Below, piece by piece: positions 53,289 to 62,408 of a DNA stretch of 64,000 bases (positions are counted from its first letter, which is position 1; each line of letters starts with the position of its first letter). This stretch comes from Hyphomicrobiales bacterium (GTDB taxonomy: Bacteria > Pseudomonadota > Alphaproteobacteria > Rhizobiales > Rhizobiaceae): the NCBI GenBank assembly GCA_900469345.1, contig UBWZ01000005.1:29037-93036 (forward strand), given 5' to 3'. A program made the translations under genes and the position numbers. The notes under the pieces are model-generated. The model saw nothing but the letters and a program-made list of their open reading frames with translations. It did not search any database and was not told the DNA's origin.

Positions 53289-53630
53289 ATGACCGAAACT
53301 TGCCCGGTACCCACACCCTCTGAAATGCAGATCGTCGACGTCATCAAGAGTGCCGACCAGGCGCTAGCGGAAGCGGTGTCTCTGGCTCTGGAACAGGCGG
53401 TCAAAAAGGCAATCGAGGGTATGAGCGCCATCGGCCAGGAAAAATCCGCGCCGGCGATGCAGTATTTCGCGAGCGTCGTTCACCAGAGGATGTACTGCCT
53501 GATGTGCGGCGCGGACCCGGACACATTCGAAGGCGGCGACCCCGAGATCGCGTATCACGTCATCCGCAATAGCCAGAATATAGCCAGGCACTATTGGTCT
53601 GCGGATATCGAACCCTACCCGCCCAGATAA
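53289..53630 (+). CDS. Small protein of unknown function
   Basis: 113 residues from ATG 53289 (GGAG 6 bases upstream; ATG 53277 is less likely). Helical, acidic, with CLMCGADPDTFEGGDPEIAY containing a CxxC pair. Not recognised. Alone between two clusters. Confidence 0.5.
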   Translation: MTETCPVPTPSEMQIVDVIKSADQALAEAVSLALEQAVKKAIEGMSAIGQEKSAPAMQYFASVVHQRMYCLMCGADPDTFEGGDPEIAYHVIRNSQNIARHYWSADIEPYPPR

Positions 53631-53765
53631 AGCGGGAGCGTCAGGACCCGAGTCATCGGAGCTGCGGCGCAATGCCCGCTACGCGGCCGGCAACGAAACG
53701 CCCTCGTTGCCAGCCGCAAGTTTCACCCCGAACAATTGTCAGCGTGGGATCTAACGGTCGCGGAC

Positions 53766-54772
53766 CTAAAGACGGTCCAATTCTAGCACACCGCCACCCG
53801 CCGCTTCCAGACGATGAAGATAGGTAGCCGGATCGAGCAACTGATACGGGAAGTAAAGACCGGGTGCGGCGGGATCGCGTCCGTCCAGTCCTGTCAGACG
53901 CTCGAGGATCGTTGCAACGCCCAGCGCCGTCAAAGGCGCCGCACCGCCGGGATGAAACACGGCGTGTCTCGTCAACAGCGTGCGACCATCACGTCCCTCC
54001 CCGGACAACTCGATGATGATCTCCGTCGACTTCGGTTCGCCGCGGCGGCGCGTTGAACTGACACCGGTTGCGAGATCGAACTGAACGTCTTTCGCGCCGG
54101 TTGCCGCTGCAAGGCCCGCGACGTCGATCGAAGAGAAGCCCGACGCTTCAATTTCGGTGCCATCGATCGCTTGAAACCGCGCTTTGCGTCTTCACCTTCG
54201 CGCCAGATGTAGGTGCCACCGCCAAGCGTGAGCGCTGCCGGCATCAACTCGGACAAGCGTTCAAAATCTTCCGCGACAGCCGGTCCGCCGCCATCCTCCT
54301 CATCGACCAGTGCGCCGATCTTGATGCTGTTGATGCGGTTGAAGCGCTTGGCGAGTTCGAGTGTTGGAACCGTTGTGGCACCCACCAGCCATTCATAGCC
54401 GAGCACGACGGCCCCAGCCTCGGGCTTTTGCATGTAGGTCGCGATCTCGGGCGCGATCTCGAAGACGCCGGACGAGATATTGAGGTGCGGGAGTGAGCGT
54501 GCCCTCGCAAACCGGAGGCCTGCCAAGCGGCTGTCGGCATAGAAGACAGCGACGGCGCCAACGTCCCGGTTCCCGAGACCAAGATCTTCGGCGGAGAGGT
54601 CCAGCTCCACCGCATCGGCGTTCCCAAGTTCGTCGGCAACCGCCTGCGCTTTGCTGACGTCCCGGCCGGCCAAGAGAAGCGGCATTTCCGGATGCAGGCT
54701 GCGCAGGGTTTGAGCGCTGAGGCGGCCGATCGCACCGGAGCCGCCCATCATCAGGATCGGTTTTACGTGCAT
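53766..54772 (-). pseudogene. Saccharopine dehydrogenase-like gene, single frameshift
   Basis: Residues 1 to about 200 read in one frame from ATG 54772 (AAGGAAAG upstream): KPILMMGGSGAIGRLSAQTL is a NAD(P)-binding motif, and LPHLNISSGVFEIAP follows. Near 54180 the frame changes: the second frame continues RFQAIDGTEIEASGFSSIDV and so on, through STEIIIELSGEGRDGRTLLT to ELDRL and the stop at 53766. Restoring one base (for example an extra G after GCAAAG) gives an uninterrupted protein of about 335 residues. It may be a recent mutation or a sequencing error. Divergent from a TetR gene, which probably controls it. Confidence 0.75.
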
Positions 54773-54801
54773 GAACTCTTTCCTTCCATCAATGTGTAAG
54801 T

Positions 54802-54812
54802 TACCATTGGTA
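54802..54812. promoter_or_regulatory. Palindromic operator candidate between divergent TetR and dehydrogenase genes
   Basis: TACCATTGGTA is an inverted repeat (TACC-ATT-GGTA) close to the start of the dehydrogenase-like gene and resembles the 54829 site and the TetR operators near 28818-29494. Confidence 0.45.
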
Positions 54813-54828
54813 GGTACGACACTGATAA

Positions 54829-54843
54829 CCTACTATTCGTAGG
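54829..54843. promoter_or_regulatory. TetR operator candidate before the TetR gene at 54863
   Basis: CCTAC-TATTC-GTAGG is a perfect 5-base inverted repeat ending 20 bases before the TetR start. It shares the CTAC/GTAG arms of the two operators of the other TetR in the window (arms 6 apart there, 5 here). Confidence 0.65.
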
Positions 54844-54862
54844 ATGGCAACTGAGGTACGAC

Positions 54863-55483
54863 ATGGAAGCGAGCCCGAAGACCGACAGACCGGCAAGAGT
54901 GGCCAAGAGGCTCTCCAAGGTCGAGCGGCGCCGACAACTTCTCGACACCGCTTTATTGGTCGTTCGCGAAGAGGGTGCTGACCGTCTGACCCTGGGTCAC
55001 CTCGCTGTCTGCGCCGGTGTGTCGAAGCCGGTTGTCTATGATCATTTCGAAACCCGGTCCGAGCTCCTCATTGCGCTCTACAGATGGATCGACACCCAAA
55101 AGGTCGACGCCTTTCGCGAGGCGATGACGGCCAGCCGGCACAGTGGCACCGAAACGGCTGGTCTGCTTGCAGCCGCCTATATCCAGTGTGCCGCCGACAT
55201 CGATGGCGAGTTCCATGCCGTTGGCGCAGCGCTTGCCGGCAGCGAAGAAAAGGCAGCCGTTTTCCAGGAACTGCTGGCCAACAGCGTGGCGATGTTCGTC
55301 GCCGTGCTTGCACCACACAGCCGGCTGTCTTCTGACGAGTTGAAGAGGCGCTGTGTCGGCCTGGTCGGTGCCGGTGAAGCCCTGGCGGCAGCAAAACTGC
55401 GTGGCGACTGCAACGAAGGTGAAGCCATCGCCACGCTCACCGGAATTATCGACGGGGCCGTGCAACGCGGGGAGCCGTCTTGA
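54863..55483 (+). CDS. TetR family transcriptional regulator
   Basis: 206 residues; GAGG 7 bases before ATG. DNA-binding helix pattern: RRRQLLDTALLVVREEGADR, then LTLGHLAVCAGVSKPVVYDH and FETRSELLIAL. Divergent from the frameshifted dehydrogenase-like gene, with two palindromes in the 90 bases between them, which suggests it represses both. Ligand unknown. Confidence 0.92.
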   Translation: MEASPKTDRPARVAKRLSKVERRRQLLDTALLVVREEGADRLTLGHLAVCAGVSKPVVYDHFETRSELLIALYRWIDTQKVDAFREAMTASRHSGTETAGLLAAAYIQCAADIDGEFHAVGAALAGSEEKAAVFQELLANSVAMFVAVLAPHSRLSSDELKRRCVGLVGAGEALAAAKLRGDCNEGEAIATLTGIIDGAVQRGEPS

Positions 55484-55504
55484 GCGACGCAAATTCGTGA
55501 AAGC

Positions 55505-57058
55505 TCACGACGTCAGTCTACGCGGAAACAAAACCTCGCCAGGTTTCGTCCTTGCCCCGCTGACGGTCACTGGCGCCTGATAGTGCGCCGGCACCTCGAT
55601 GCCGAGCTTGGCGTGGAGTTCGATGGCGGCTGCCGGAATGAACGGTAAAAGGCAGCGCGCCACGACTGCAAGGCCGTACACCTGCTCTGCCAACGTTGAT
55701 CCAAGCCGGCTGACGATCGCCTCCCGCTCGGTTGCGTCGAGAGTGCCGGGCAACGCCTTTGCGTTTATCCAAGGCGCATTTTGAGTGAAAACCCTGTTCG
55801 CCTCCCCGAGATATGAAAAAATCTCGCTCAAACCGACATGAAGTTCATAGCGGTCGAATGCGTCCCTTGTTTTTGCGAGCAAACCTTCCGCGTGACCGAC
55901 GAGCGGACTATCCGGCACCATAGGCGTCACCCCGCCGAATGCGCTCGATACAAGTGCAAGGACGCGGCTCACCAGATTGCCGAGCTGACCCGCGAGCTCG
56001 CCGGACCAGGCGGCATGCAGTTTCTCTTCGGAGAAGTCTCCATCGTCGGCGGACCGGATATGGCGAAGCAGGTAATATCGCAGAGCATCCGGTGTGCCAT
56101 AGGCCTCGATCGGACGGTCCGGTGCGATACCGTTTCCGGCAGACTTTCCGATTTTGCGCCCGTCGACCGTGAGGTAGCCATGAACGACGATTCTGGAGGG
56201 CAGCGGCAGACCGGCGGAGAGCAGGATTGCCGGCCAGTAGATGGCATGGAACTTCGAGATGCCCTTTCCGACGAAATGAACACGATCGCCGGCGCTCTCC
56301 CAGAACTGCCGATAGGTATCACTGTTTGCGCCATGGCCGAGCCCGGTCAGATAGTTGGCCAGCGCATCGAACCACACATAAATGACCTCATCGCTTCCAG
56401 GGACCGGGATCCCCCATCCACGCGCCCGTTCTGCGCTGCGCGACACGCTGATATCGGCAAGTCCCCGCCGCAGCAGCGCAATGATCTCATTGCGACGATG
56501 GGCTGGCGTGACCTGGAGTTCTCCGGCTTCGATCAGGCTGAGTATTTGGTCGCCGTAGCGCGAGAGGCGAAAAAACCAGTTCTCTTCCCGGATGACCTCA
56601 AGCTCCACGCCGTGCTCAGGGCATTTTCCGTTGTCGAGTTCAGACGGCTCGTAGAACTGCTCGCAGCCGACGCAATAAAAGCCTTCGTAAGCCTTCCGGT
56701 ACAGGTCGCCCCGGCTTGCACAGGCATTCCAAAGGGAATGAACGCAGGCCAGATGCCTGGGATCACGTGACGTGCGAACAAATGCATCGTTCGAGATGTT
56801 GAGCGCTTTGCCCAGTTGCTCGAACCTGTCGGCGTTGGCGCTGACGAAGTCGGCGACACCCTCGCCCGCAGCTTCCGCGGCGCGCACATTCTTGAGGCTG
56901 TTATCATCTGTTCCGCATTGAAACCGGACGTGTCTCCCCAACAGTCGGTAATGGCGAGCATAGGCATCGGCCTGGACCAGTTCGAGCGCGAAGCCGACAT
57001 GCGGAGAGGAATTGACGTAAGGGATCGAGGTGGTGAGGTAGGTTGCAGACTGTTTCAT
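55505..57058 (-). CDS. Methionyl-tRNA synthetase-like protein, probable second copy
   Basis: 517 residues from ATG 57058 (GAGAGGATCCCG upstream). The class I synthetase fold has the first signature as HVGF (usual HxGH; the last His is Phe), the zinc knuckle CVGCEQFYEPSELDNGKCPEH, the catalytic block FVGKGISKFHAIYWPAIL and the second signature KIGKS in GRKIGKSAGNGI (usual KMSKS). The anticodon-binding helical domain is present, and there is no C-terminal EMAP domain. It matches a stand-alone group of MetRS-like proteins I associate with actinobacteria. It sits in an accessory area and is therefore probably not the housekeeping enzyme. Paralogous MetRS can confer resistance to MetRS inhibitors. 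Confidence 0.88.
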   Translation of the reverse strand: MKQSATYLTTSIPYVNSSPHVGFALELVQADAYARHYRLLGRHVRFQCGTDDNSLKNVRAAEAAGEGVADFVSANADRFEQLGKALNISNDAFVRTSRDPRHLACVHSLWNACASRGDLYRKAYEGFYCVGCEQFYEPSELDNGKCPEHGVELEVIREENWFFRLSRYGDQILSLIEAGELQVTPAHRRNEIIALLRRGLADISVSRSAERARGWGIPVPGSDEVIYVWFDALANYLTGLGHGANSDTYRQFWESAGDRVHFVGKGISKFHAIYWPAILLSAGLPLPSRIVVHGYLTVDGRKIGKSAGNGIAPDRPIEAYGTPDALRYYLLRHIRSADDGDFSEEKLHAAWSGELAGQLGNLVSRVLALVSSAFGGVTPMVPDSPLVGHAEGLLAKTRDAFDRYELHVGLSEIFSYLGEANRVFTQNAPWINAKALPGTLDATEREAIVSRLGSTLAEQVYGLAVVARCLLPFIPAAAIELHAKLGIEVPAHYQAPVTVSGARTKPGEVLFPRRLTS

Positions 57059-57086
57059 CGGGATCCTCTCGAAGGTTGGAAAACCC

Positions 57087-57407
57087 TTAAGACGGATCGA
57101 CACACAAGACCGCCTCAAGGGCGGTCTGTGGTGCACTGGAGACGCACGAAACCGGCCACGCTATGTGCGCAGCACCATCATCGTCACGGTGATCAGGTTC
57201 CAGTTCATAGGTGACTGAATAACAGGTGCCGCCGGGCGCAACAAGGTGTTTGGCGTTCCGGTTCGAGGAACTGACTTTTGCAGAGCCTGGTCCCTCCAGC
57301 GCATCGACACAGCAAGCCGATGCGCCCCGACTGGATGGGACGACGAGGCAAACGGATCGCCCGTTGTGATCGGGTGCCTCCGAGGGCTTCCGCGTCGTCC
57401 CGACCAT
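57087..57407 (-). CDS. Doubtful small Cys-containing ORF
   Basis: 106 residues, ATG 57407 just after the YcaC stop (TAG at 57410). Contains GGTCYSVTYELEPDHRDDDG. No ribosome-binding site is obvious, and the frame extends through the YcaC gene in another phase, so this may be a shadow. Kept as a possibility because it fills most of a 350-base gap. Confidence 0.3.
   Translation of the reverse strand: MVGTTRKPSEAPDHNGRSVCLVVPSSRGASACCVDALEGPGSAKVSSSNRNAKHLVAPGGTCYSVTYELEPDHRDDDGAAHIAWPVSCVSSAPQTALEAVLCVDPS
57107..57127 (-). promoter_or_regulatory. Hairpin upstream of the MetRS gene
   Basis: AGACCGCC (57107-57114), loop TCAAG, GGCGGTCT (57120-57127): an 8-base perfect stem, about 50 bases upstream of the MetRS start and followed on the minus strand by TTGTGTGT. 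It may be a terminator of upstream transcription or a leader structure for the synthetase gene. Confidence 0.5.
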
Positions 57408-57409
57408 CG

Positions 57410-58069
57410 CTAAAGTCCGGTTGAGGCTCCGGTCACGGGCGTGTTCAGCAACTGCTGTTCCCATAGATAAGCGATGCCGCTGCCCGCCATGTGGGAGATC
57501 AGGATTTCCGTCAGCTCCTCGACGTGCTCGGTCCGAGCCCAGTCTCGCTGCCATTCGCCCGCCAGAGCCATCCAGGTCATCATGTTGACGCCAGCGGCAA
57601 TCATCCGCTGGATGGCGACCTGATGAGACTCGGTTGAGCTTCCCCCCGATGCATCGGTTATGACCGTCACATCCCAGCCTTCGCCGGCTGCCTGGATCGC
57701 CGGCATCGCCACGCACACCTCGGTCCAAAGGCCGGCGATGATCAGTTGCTTGCGACCGGTCGCCTTGACCAGGTCCACAACCTTCTTGTCCTCCCAAGTA
57801 TTCACCCAGGTACGATCGATCACCTCCTGCTCCGGGAAAACATCGGTGAGTTGCTTGAATAGCTTGCCGCCGCGGCCCTCGATCACACTGGTGAGGATGG
57901 TTGGGACATTGAATGCCTTTGCTAGCTTTGCCAGCGCGGTGGTGTTGTTGACGACAGCCTGCGGGTCGTGACTATTGACGTTTGCCAGCTGGTAAGGCTG
58001 GTGATCGATCAGGACGAGAACCGAATCCTGGGGACGAAGGAGAGAATCTAGGCCGTTACGAAAGGTCAT
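57410..58069 (-). CDS. Isochorismatase-family hydrolase (YcaC-like)
   Basis: 219 residues. Isochorismatase fold with VLVLIDHQPYQLANV (catalytic Asp), the following lysine region, and LIIAGLWTEVCVAMPAIQAA with the nucleophile Cys. Length and motif order fit YcaC/nicotinamidase-like hydrolases; no substrate assigned. Divergent from the LysR at 58208 across 138 bases, so probably regulated by it. Confidence 0.88.
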   Translation of the reverse strand: MTFRNGLDSLLRPQDSVLVLIDHQPYQLANVNSHDPQAVVNNTTALAKLAKAFNVPTILTSVIEGRGGKLFKQLTDVFPEQEVIDRTWVNTWEDKKVVDLVKATGRKQLIIAGLWTEVCVAMPAIQAAGEGWDVTVITDASGGSSTESHQVAIQRMIAAGVNMMTWMALAGEWQRDWARTEHVEELTEILISHMAGSGIAYLWEQQLLNTPVTGASTGL

Positions 58070-58207
58070 GGAAACATCCTGTTGCAGGTTAACAAAGCTT
58101 GACGCTGGACGGCGTCAGAACGCCGCCCACAGCGAACCTGCCATTCTCCGTTGTACCCCGGTAGCCCTCGGTTGTGCCATGCTGTGTTGCGGGGAAGGGA
58201 ACGCCAG

Positions 58208-59110
58208 TTGGAATTAGAGGATCTGAGGATATTTGTTGAGGTGGCCGATGCGGGTGGCGTTTCGGCAGCGGCGTTGCGACTGGGCATGTCGAAATCGATG
58301 GTCAGCCGCCGCATTACCCAGCTTGAGGCGGACCTCGGAGCGCAGCTGCTTGCAAGGACGACCCGTGGTGTCGGTTTGACGGAGGCCGGCATGACCTTCA
58401 GGGACCACGCCGCGCGGATTACGGCCGACCTGGACGTCGCGCGGGAAACCATTCTGCCTGCTGGCGAGCTTCGAGGGCGGTTACGCGTTGCCGCGCCGCT
58501 GTCGTTTGGTTCAACCCATTTTGCGCCCGTCCTTGCCCAGATGGCGCGCCGCCATCCGCGATTGCACATCCTGGCGTCCTATACCGATCGCTTTGTGGAT
58601 CTCGTGGGGGAGGGTTTCGATTGCGCGATCCGGGTCGGCTATCTTCCGGATTCCAATCTCCTTGCGCGGCGCATCGGACCGCTGGCCGGCAGGCTTGTCG
58701 CGAGCCCTGCCTATATCGAGGCACATGGCGCTCCCTCAAAACCGGAGGATCTCGGCCGACACCAGCTTCTGATCCGGGAAGCCGAAACCTGGCAATTCCG
58801 GGATGGTGACCAGATCGTCACGATACGCCCCCAGGGACGTTTCGTTGCGGACAACGCTGTGTCGCTCGTCGCCGCCGCCCTGGAAGGTATCGGAATTGCC
58901 TATGTACCGGAACCGCTGGTCGCCGATCATATCTCCGCCGGCACGCTGGTTCATCTGATGACCGAGTATCCGATACCGACTGCCGGGATCTTCCTCGTGC
59001 GCCCGCCTGGCCAGTATCCCTCCCGAAAGGTGAGAACGCTGACCGAGATGCTGACCGAATGTTTCGACAGCCCGACGGCGAGCGAAGGTGCCGCGGCCGA
59101 AGGATCTTGA
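58208..59110 (+). CDS. LysR family regulator B (paralogue of regulator A)
   Basis: 300 residues, most likely from TTG 58208: GGGAAGGGA ends 8 bases before it, and the resulting N-terminus (MELEDLRIFVEVADAGGVSA) lines up with regulator A at 49816. Shares long identical runs such as YTDRFVDLVGEGFDCAIRVG. Divergent from the YcaC-like gene. Confidence 0.9.
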   Translation: MELEDLRIFVEVADAGGVSAAALRLGMSKSMVSRRITQLEADLGAQLLARTTRGVGLTEAGMTFRDHAARITADLDVARETILPAGELRGRLRVAAPLSFGSTHFAPVLAQMARRHPRLHILASYTDRFVDLVGEGFDCAIRVGYLPDSNLLARRIGPLAGRLVASPAYIEAHGAPSKPEDLGRHQLLIREAETWQFRDGDQIVTIRPQGRFVADNAVSLVAAALEGIGIAYVPEPLVADHISAGTLVHLMTEYPIPTAGIFLVRPPGQYPSRKVRTLTEMLTECFDSPTASEGAAAEGS

Positions 59111-59334
59111 GATCACGGCACCTGATCGGACCTCATTCGATCATCAATGCGCTGAGCCGAGCGGCGCAGACCTTCCTATTGCCGCACTCGATGCCATGCT
59201 ATCGCAGATGAGGCCAACGGGCCGAACCGGCCGGCGCCGACCATCGGCAGTCCGTGAGTTTTGCAAACGTCTACGTGAATGGTCGCGTGACGGGCCGAGC
59301 CCGTGATGACCTTGCACCGTTGAAATGATCCATT
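59111..59334. other. Gap between LysR B and IS6 remnant
   Basis: No gene recognised. The bases up to 59334 may hold the rest of the decayed element, but no terminal inverted repeat was identified by eye. Confidence 0.3.
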
Positions 59335-59685
59335 GTGAAGCAAGCAGTGTTCCCGTGCTTATCGATAGCGCGGTACAGAAATCGCCATTTTGCCGCGGAT
59401 CTTGAGGTAGATCTCGCCAATCCGAACCGAACCGCGATGCGGTCGGCGAAACTGGCGCAGCCGCTCCTCGATGACAAGTGCATAGGCGACAACCCAGCGA
59501 ATGATCGTGCTGTGGTCGACCTCTAAGCCGCGCTCTTGAAACATCTCCTTAAGGTCATGGTAGCTAAGCGGATGGCGAAGATATCAGGCGACCGCCTGCA
59601 CGATCAACCACGCCTCGAAATGTCGCCCTTTGAAGTTGTCCCTCGACTGGCGCCTCAGCTTCTCGGCAACGGCATTCAGAATCAT
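59335..59685 (-). pseudogene. Decayed IS6-family (IS26-like) transposase
   Basis: From about 59685 the minus strand reads DNFKGRHFEAWLIVQAVA, a stop, then YLRHPLSYHDLKEMFQERGL, then EVDHSTIIRWVVAYALVIEE and IGEIYLKIRGK. After an extra base it continues KWRFLYRAIDKHGNT. This is the IS6 transposase N-terminus and start of the DDE domain. The first Asp of the DDE triad appears as Gly-Glu (IGEIYLK for the usual VDETYVK), and the nonsense codon plus frameshift show it is dead. The 3' part is absent. Confidence 0.82.
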
Positions 59686-59927
59686 GGCGACGCTCAACAA
59701 ATTGAAGCGCAAATTTCTCCGGCGTTGTCAACATACCGTAAACCAGGGAAATTTGCGACACGCCCCAAAACGCTGGCAACGTTCGGCATTGACTGCGAAC
59801 TATAAATGGAATTAAATTTCGACAATATGCCGCTCGGACATCTTCGGGGTGATTCATCTTCGACGGCCTGTCCGAGCCGACCATCAGCCGCGAAGTGCGG
59901 TGCCTCATCCTATAATCGGAGTCAAAG
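59686..59927. other. Gap before the dimethylglycine dehydrogenase-like gene
   Basis: About 240 bases, GC lower than its surroundings near 59800-59830. No gene or clear regulatory motif seen. Confidence 0.35.
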
Positions 59928-62363
59928 ATGATGCAGTCCATCGACGAAAGTGTCCCGACAGCGGACGTGCAACCTCTCCCCGGGCGCGCGCAAGTGCTTG
60001 TCATCGGGGGCGGCGTCGTCGGCTGCAGCGTTCTCTATCACCTGACGAAAAAGGGACTGTCGAATGTCGTCCTAGTCGAAAAGAACTACCTGACCTCGGG
60101 CTCAAGCTGGCATGCCGCCGGCATGCTGTCACAATATCATGCCGATCGCGTCCATCTTGAGATCATCCGCGCCGGGACAGCGCTCTACCACGAATTCGAA
60201 AAGGACCCGGAGACAGCTGTCGGGCTTCACTCATCGGGCGATCTGAAGATCGCCAGAAGCGAGGCCGAGATGGACGATCTGAGGCGGTGGAGCGGAGTGG
60301 CAAGGACCGTAGGGCTGCCGGCATTCCTGGTCGGGCCGGAGAGGGTCAAGGAACTGTTCCCGCTTCTCGAAACGCAGGGCATCGTCGGGGGCATGTGGTT
60401 CCCGACATCGGGTTTCGTCGATCCGTCGCAAACGACCCACTCCTTCGCGCGCCAGGCGAGGCAGAGTGGAGCCAGGATCTTTCAACAATGTGCCGTTGAA
60501 GCCATCACGCGCAACAAGGACGGCACCTGGCTGGTCTCCACCAAGAAGGGCACGATAAATGCCGACACTATCGTCAATTGCGCCGGTGTCTGGGCCGAGG
60601 ACATCACCTCGATGATTGGCGAGACCATCCCGGCGATCGGCATCGAGCACCAGATGATGATCTTCGAGTCGATCCCCGAGGTGAAGGCCTTGGACTTCGA
60701 ACTGCCGATGATCCACGATCCGGCAACTCCAATCTACACGCGGGCCGACCGCGACGGCCTAATCTTGTCGTCCTATCCGGACACGACGATCTTCTTCGGC
60801 AAGGACGGTGTTCCCGCTGATTTCGCCGGTGAGCTGCTGCCGCCGGAGTTCGATCGAGGCGAGGGCAAGATCGCAACGGCCATGGAAATGATCCCCGCGC
60901 TGCAGAATGTCGGCGTCAGGGCGTTCGTCAACGGGGCCATCCCGCGCAGTTACGACCGTGTACCGATGGTCGGCCCGCTGCACGGCTACAACAATTTTTT
61001 CCTTTCATGCTCGAACTACGGTGGCTTCCTCTTTGCGGCACTTGGCCAGTACCTCGCCGAGTGGATCGTCGATGGTGAACCGAGCGTCAATCTCACACAA
61101 ATGGACCCGCGGCGGTTCGGGGACTATGCCGACCGCCACTATGCCATAAAGATGCTGGAGGGCGCCGGAAAGGCACATACGGGCGCCCTTGCACCGTCGG
61201 AAGATGATACGGACCTGCCAAAGGGCGCGGGTCCTGTCTGGACCTCCCCCTGCTACGGCCTCTTGAAGGCAAAACGCGCCGTCTTCGAAATGGTCGCGGG
61301 TTGGGAGGTGCCGAAATGGTTCGCGCGACCCGGCGACGACACGAGGGACCTGCCTGTGTTCATGAAGCCCAACTGGCTGGAAGCTGTCGGCGAGGAACGG
61401 AGGTCGCTTTTGCGCGGCGTCGGCATCGCAGATCTTACATCCTACGGGAAGTTCGAGATTTCTGGCCCAGGTGCGCGCGATTATGTCAATCACCGACTGG
61501 CCGTGCACGCACCTGGCCTCCATCGGGTGGTCCAGGCGCCCGCGCTGAACAAGAACGGTGGACTGGTTGGAATTTGGTCTGTCAGCCAGCCGCAAGAGAA
61601 CGTGTATTACGTGACCGGAACAGCCAGGCATGCACGACGTGATCTGGACAGCCTCCGATGGGAGGCCTTCGGCGATATCACGATCACTGATCTGAGCCGG
61701 GACAAGGCGGTTCTGGCACTCGCCGGCCCACGGGCGATCGATGTCATCCGTGCGCTCGGCTGGCGCTCCGCAAGTGGCAGCCCCGATCTCCCCCAGGGTG
61801 CGGAGGACGGTCGCATCGGCTATGTCCCTGCACGATTGGTACGAACCCTTCAGGGCAAGGTGGAGATGTTCGAGCTGCATGTGCGGATGGAATATCAGGC
61901 CGGGCTCTACGAGCGATTGCTCGATGCCGGCGCCGACGTCAGCATCCGAGACGTGGGATCGTGTGCTCTGGCGTCTATCCGCATCGAAGCGGGGATTCCG
62001 ACGCCGGGCACGGATATCGACTTCGGGTCCGATCCGCGCGATGCGGGTCCGTTCGGCGCGATCGATCTCGACAAAGCGGACTTCGTGGGCAAGTCCGCAA
62101 TGCTGGCGCGCCAGCCAAGTGGCCACCATCGGCTGGCAACATTCGAAATCGACGCACCGACCGAAACCCTTCCCGTTATCCCCACGGGCGACGAGCCGCT
62201 GCTGCTGGGGGACAATTGCATCGGATACGTCACCTCCGCGACATCCACGTCCGAGGGCAGGGTTGTGGGCTTTGCCCAGGTCAGGACCGACGCCAATCTG
62301 GCCCAGGCCGCGATCACCGTCCAGATTTTGGAAAAGGCCTTTACGGCGAAAGTCCACGCCTGA
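59928..62363 (+). CDS. Dimethylglycine/sarcosine dehydrogenase-like flavoprotein with GcvT domain
   Basis: 811 residues; GGAG lies 6 bases before ATG 59928. N-terminal FAD domain: VLVIGGGVVGCSVLYHLTKK and NYLTSGSSWHAAGMLSQYHA, where the His of W-H-A-A-G is the position of covalent FAD attachment in mammalian DMGDH. Residues about 420-810 are a glycine-cleavage T-protein-like (GcvT) domain that passes the released one-carbon unit to tetrahydrofolate. It oxidatively demethylates N-methylated glycines or related amines and delivers electrons to an ETF. The nearby amino-acid-oxidase-like gene and the EtfA-like tail at the window edge fit such a pathway. Confidence 0.88.
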   Translation: MMQSIDESVPTADVQPLPGRAQVLVIGGGVVGCSVLYHLTKKGLSNVVLVEKNYLTSGSSWHAAGMLSQYHADRVHLEIIRAGTALYHEFEKDPETAVGLHSSGDLKIARSEAEMDDLRRWSGVARTVGLPAFLVGPERVKELFPLLETQGIVGGMWFPTSGFVDPSQTTHSFARQARQSGARIFQQCAVEAITRNKDGTWLVSTKKGTINADTIVNCAGVWAEDITSMIGETIPAIGIEHQMMIFESIPEVKALDFELPMIHDPATPIYTRADRDGLILSSYPDTTIFFGKDGVPADFAGELLPPEFDRGEGKIATAMEMIPALQNVGVRAFVNGAIPRSYDRVPMVGPLHGYNNFFLSCSNYGGFLFAALGQYLAEWIVDGEPSVNLTQMDPRRFGDYADRHYAIKMLEGAGKAHTGALAPSEDDTDLPKGAGPVWTSPCYGLLKAKRAVFEMVAGWEVPKWFARPGDDTRDLPVFMKPNWLEAVGEERRSLLRGVGIADLTSYGKFEISGPGARDYVNHRLAVHAPGLHRVVQAPALNKNGGLVGIWSVSQPQENVYYVTGTARHARRDLDSLRWEAFGDITITDLSRDKAVLALAGPRAIDVIRALGWRSASGSPDLPQGAEDGRIGYVPARLVRTLQGKVEMFELHVRMEYQAGLYERLLDAGADVSIRDVGSCALASIRIEAGIPTPGTDIDFGSDPRDAGPFGAIDLDKADFVGKSAMLARQPSGHHRLATFEIDAPTETLPVIPTGDEPLLLGDNCIGYVTSATSTSEGRVVGFAQVRTDANLAQAAITVQILEKAFTAKVHA

Positions 62364-62408
62364 TGGCGGCGACTTACGACAAATTGTTGACGTACGGCTC
62401 GGGCGGGC

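Noticed and set aside
57059..57409. T-box-like leader for the MetRS gene
   Set aside because: Only a single 8-base hairpin is visible and none of the T-box conserved elements; alphaproteobacteria generally lack T-boxes.
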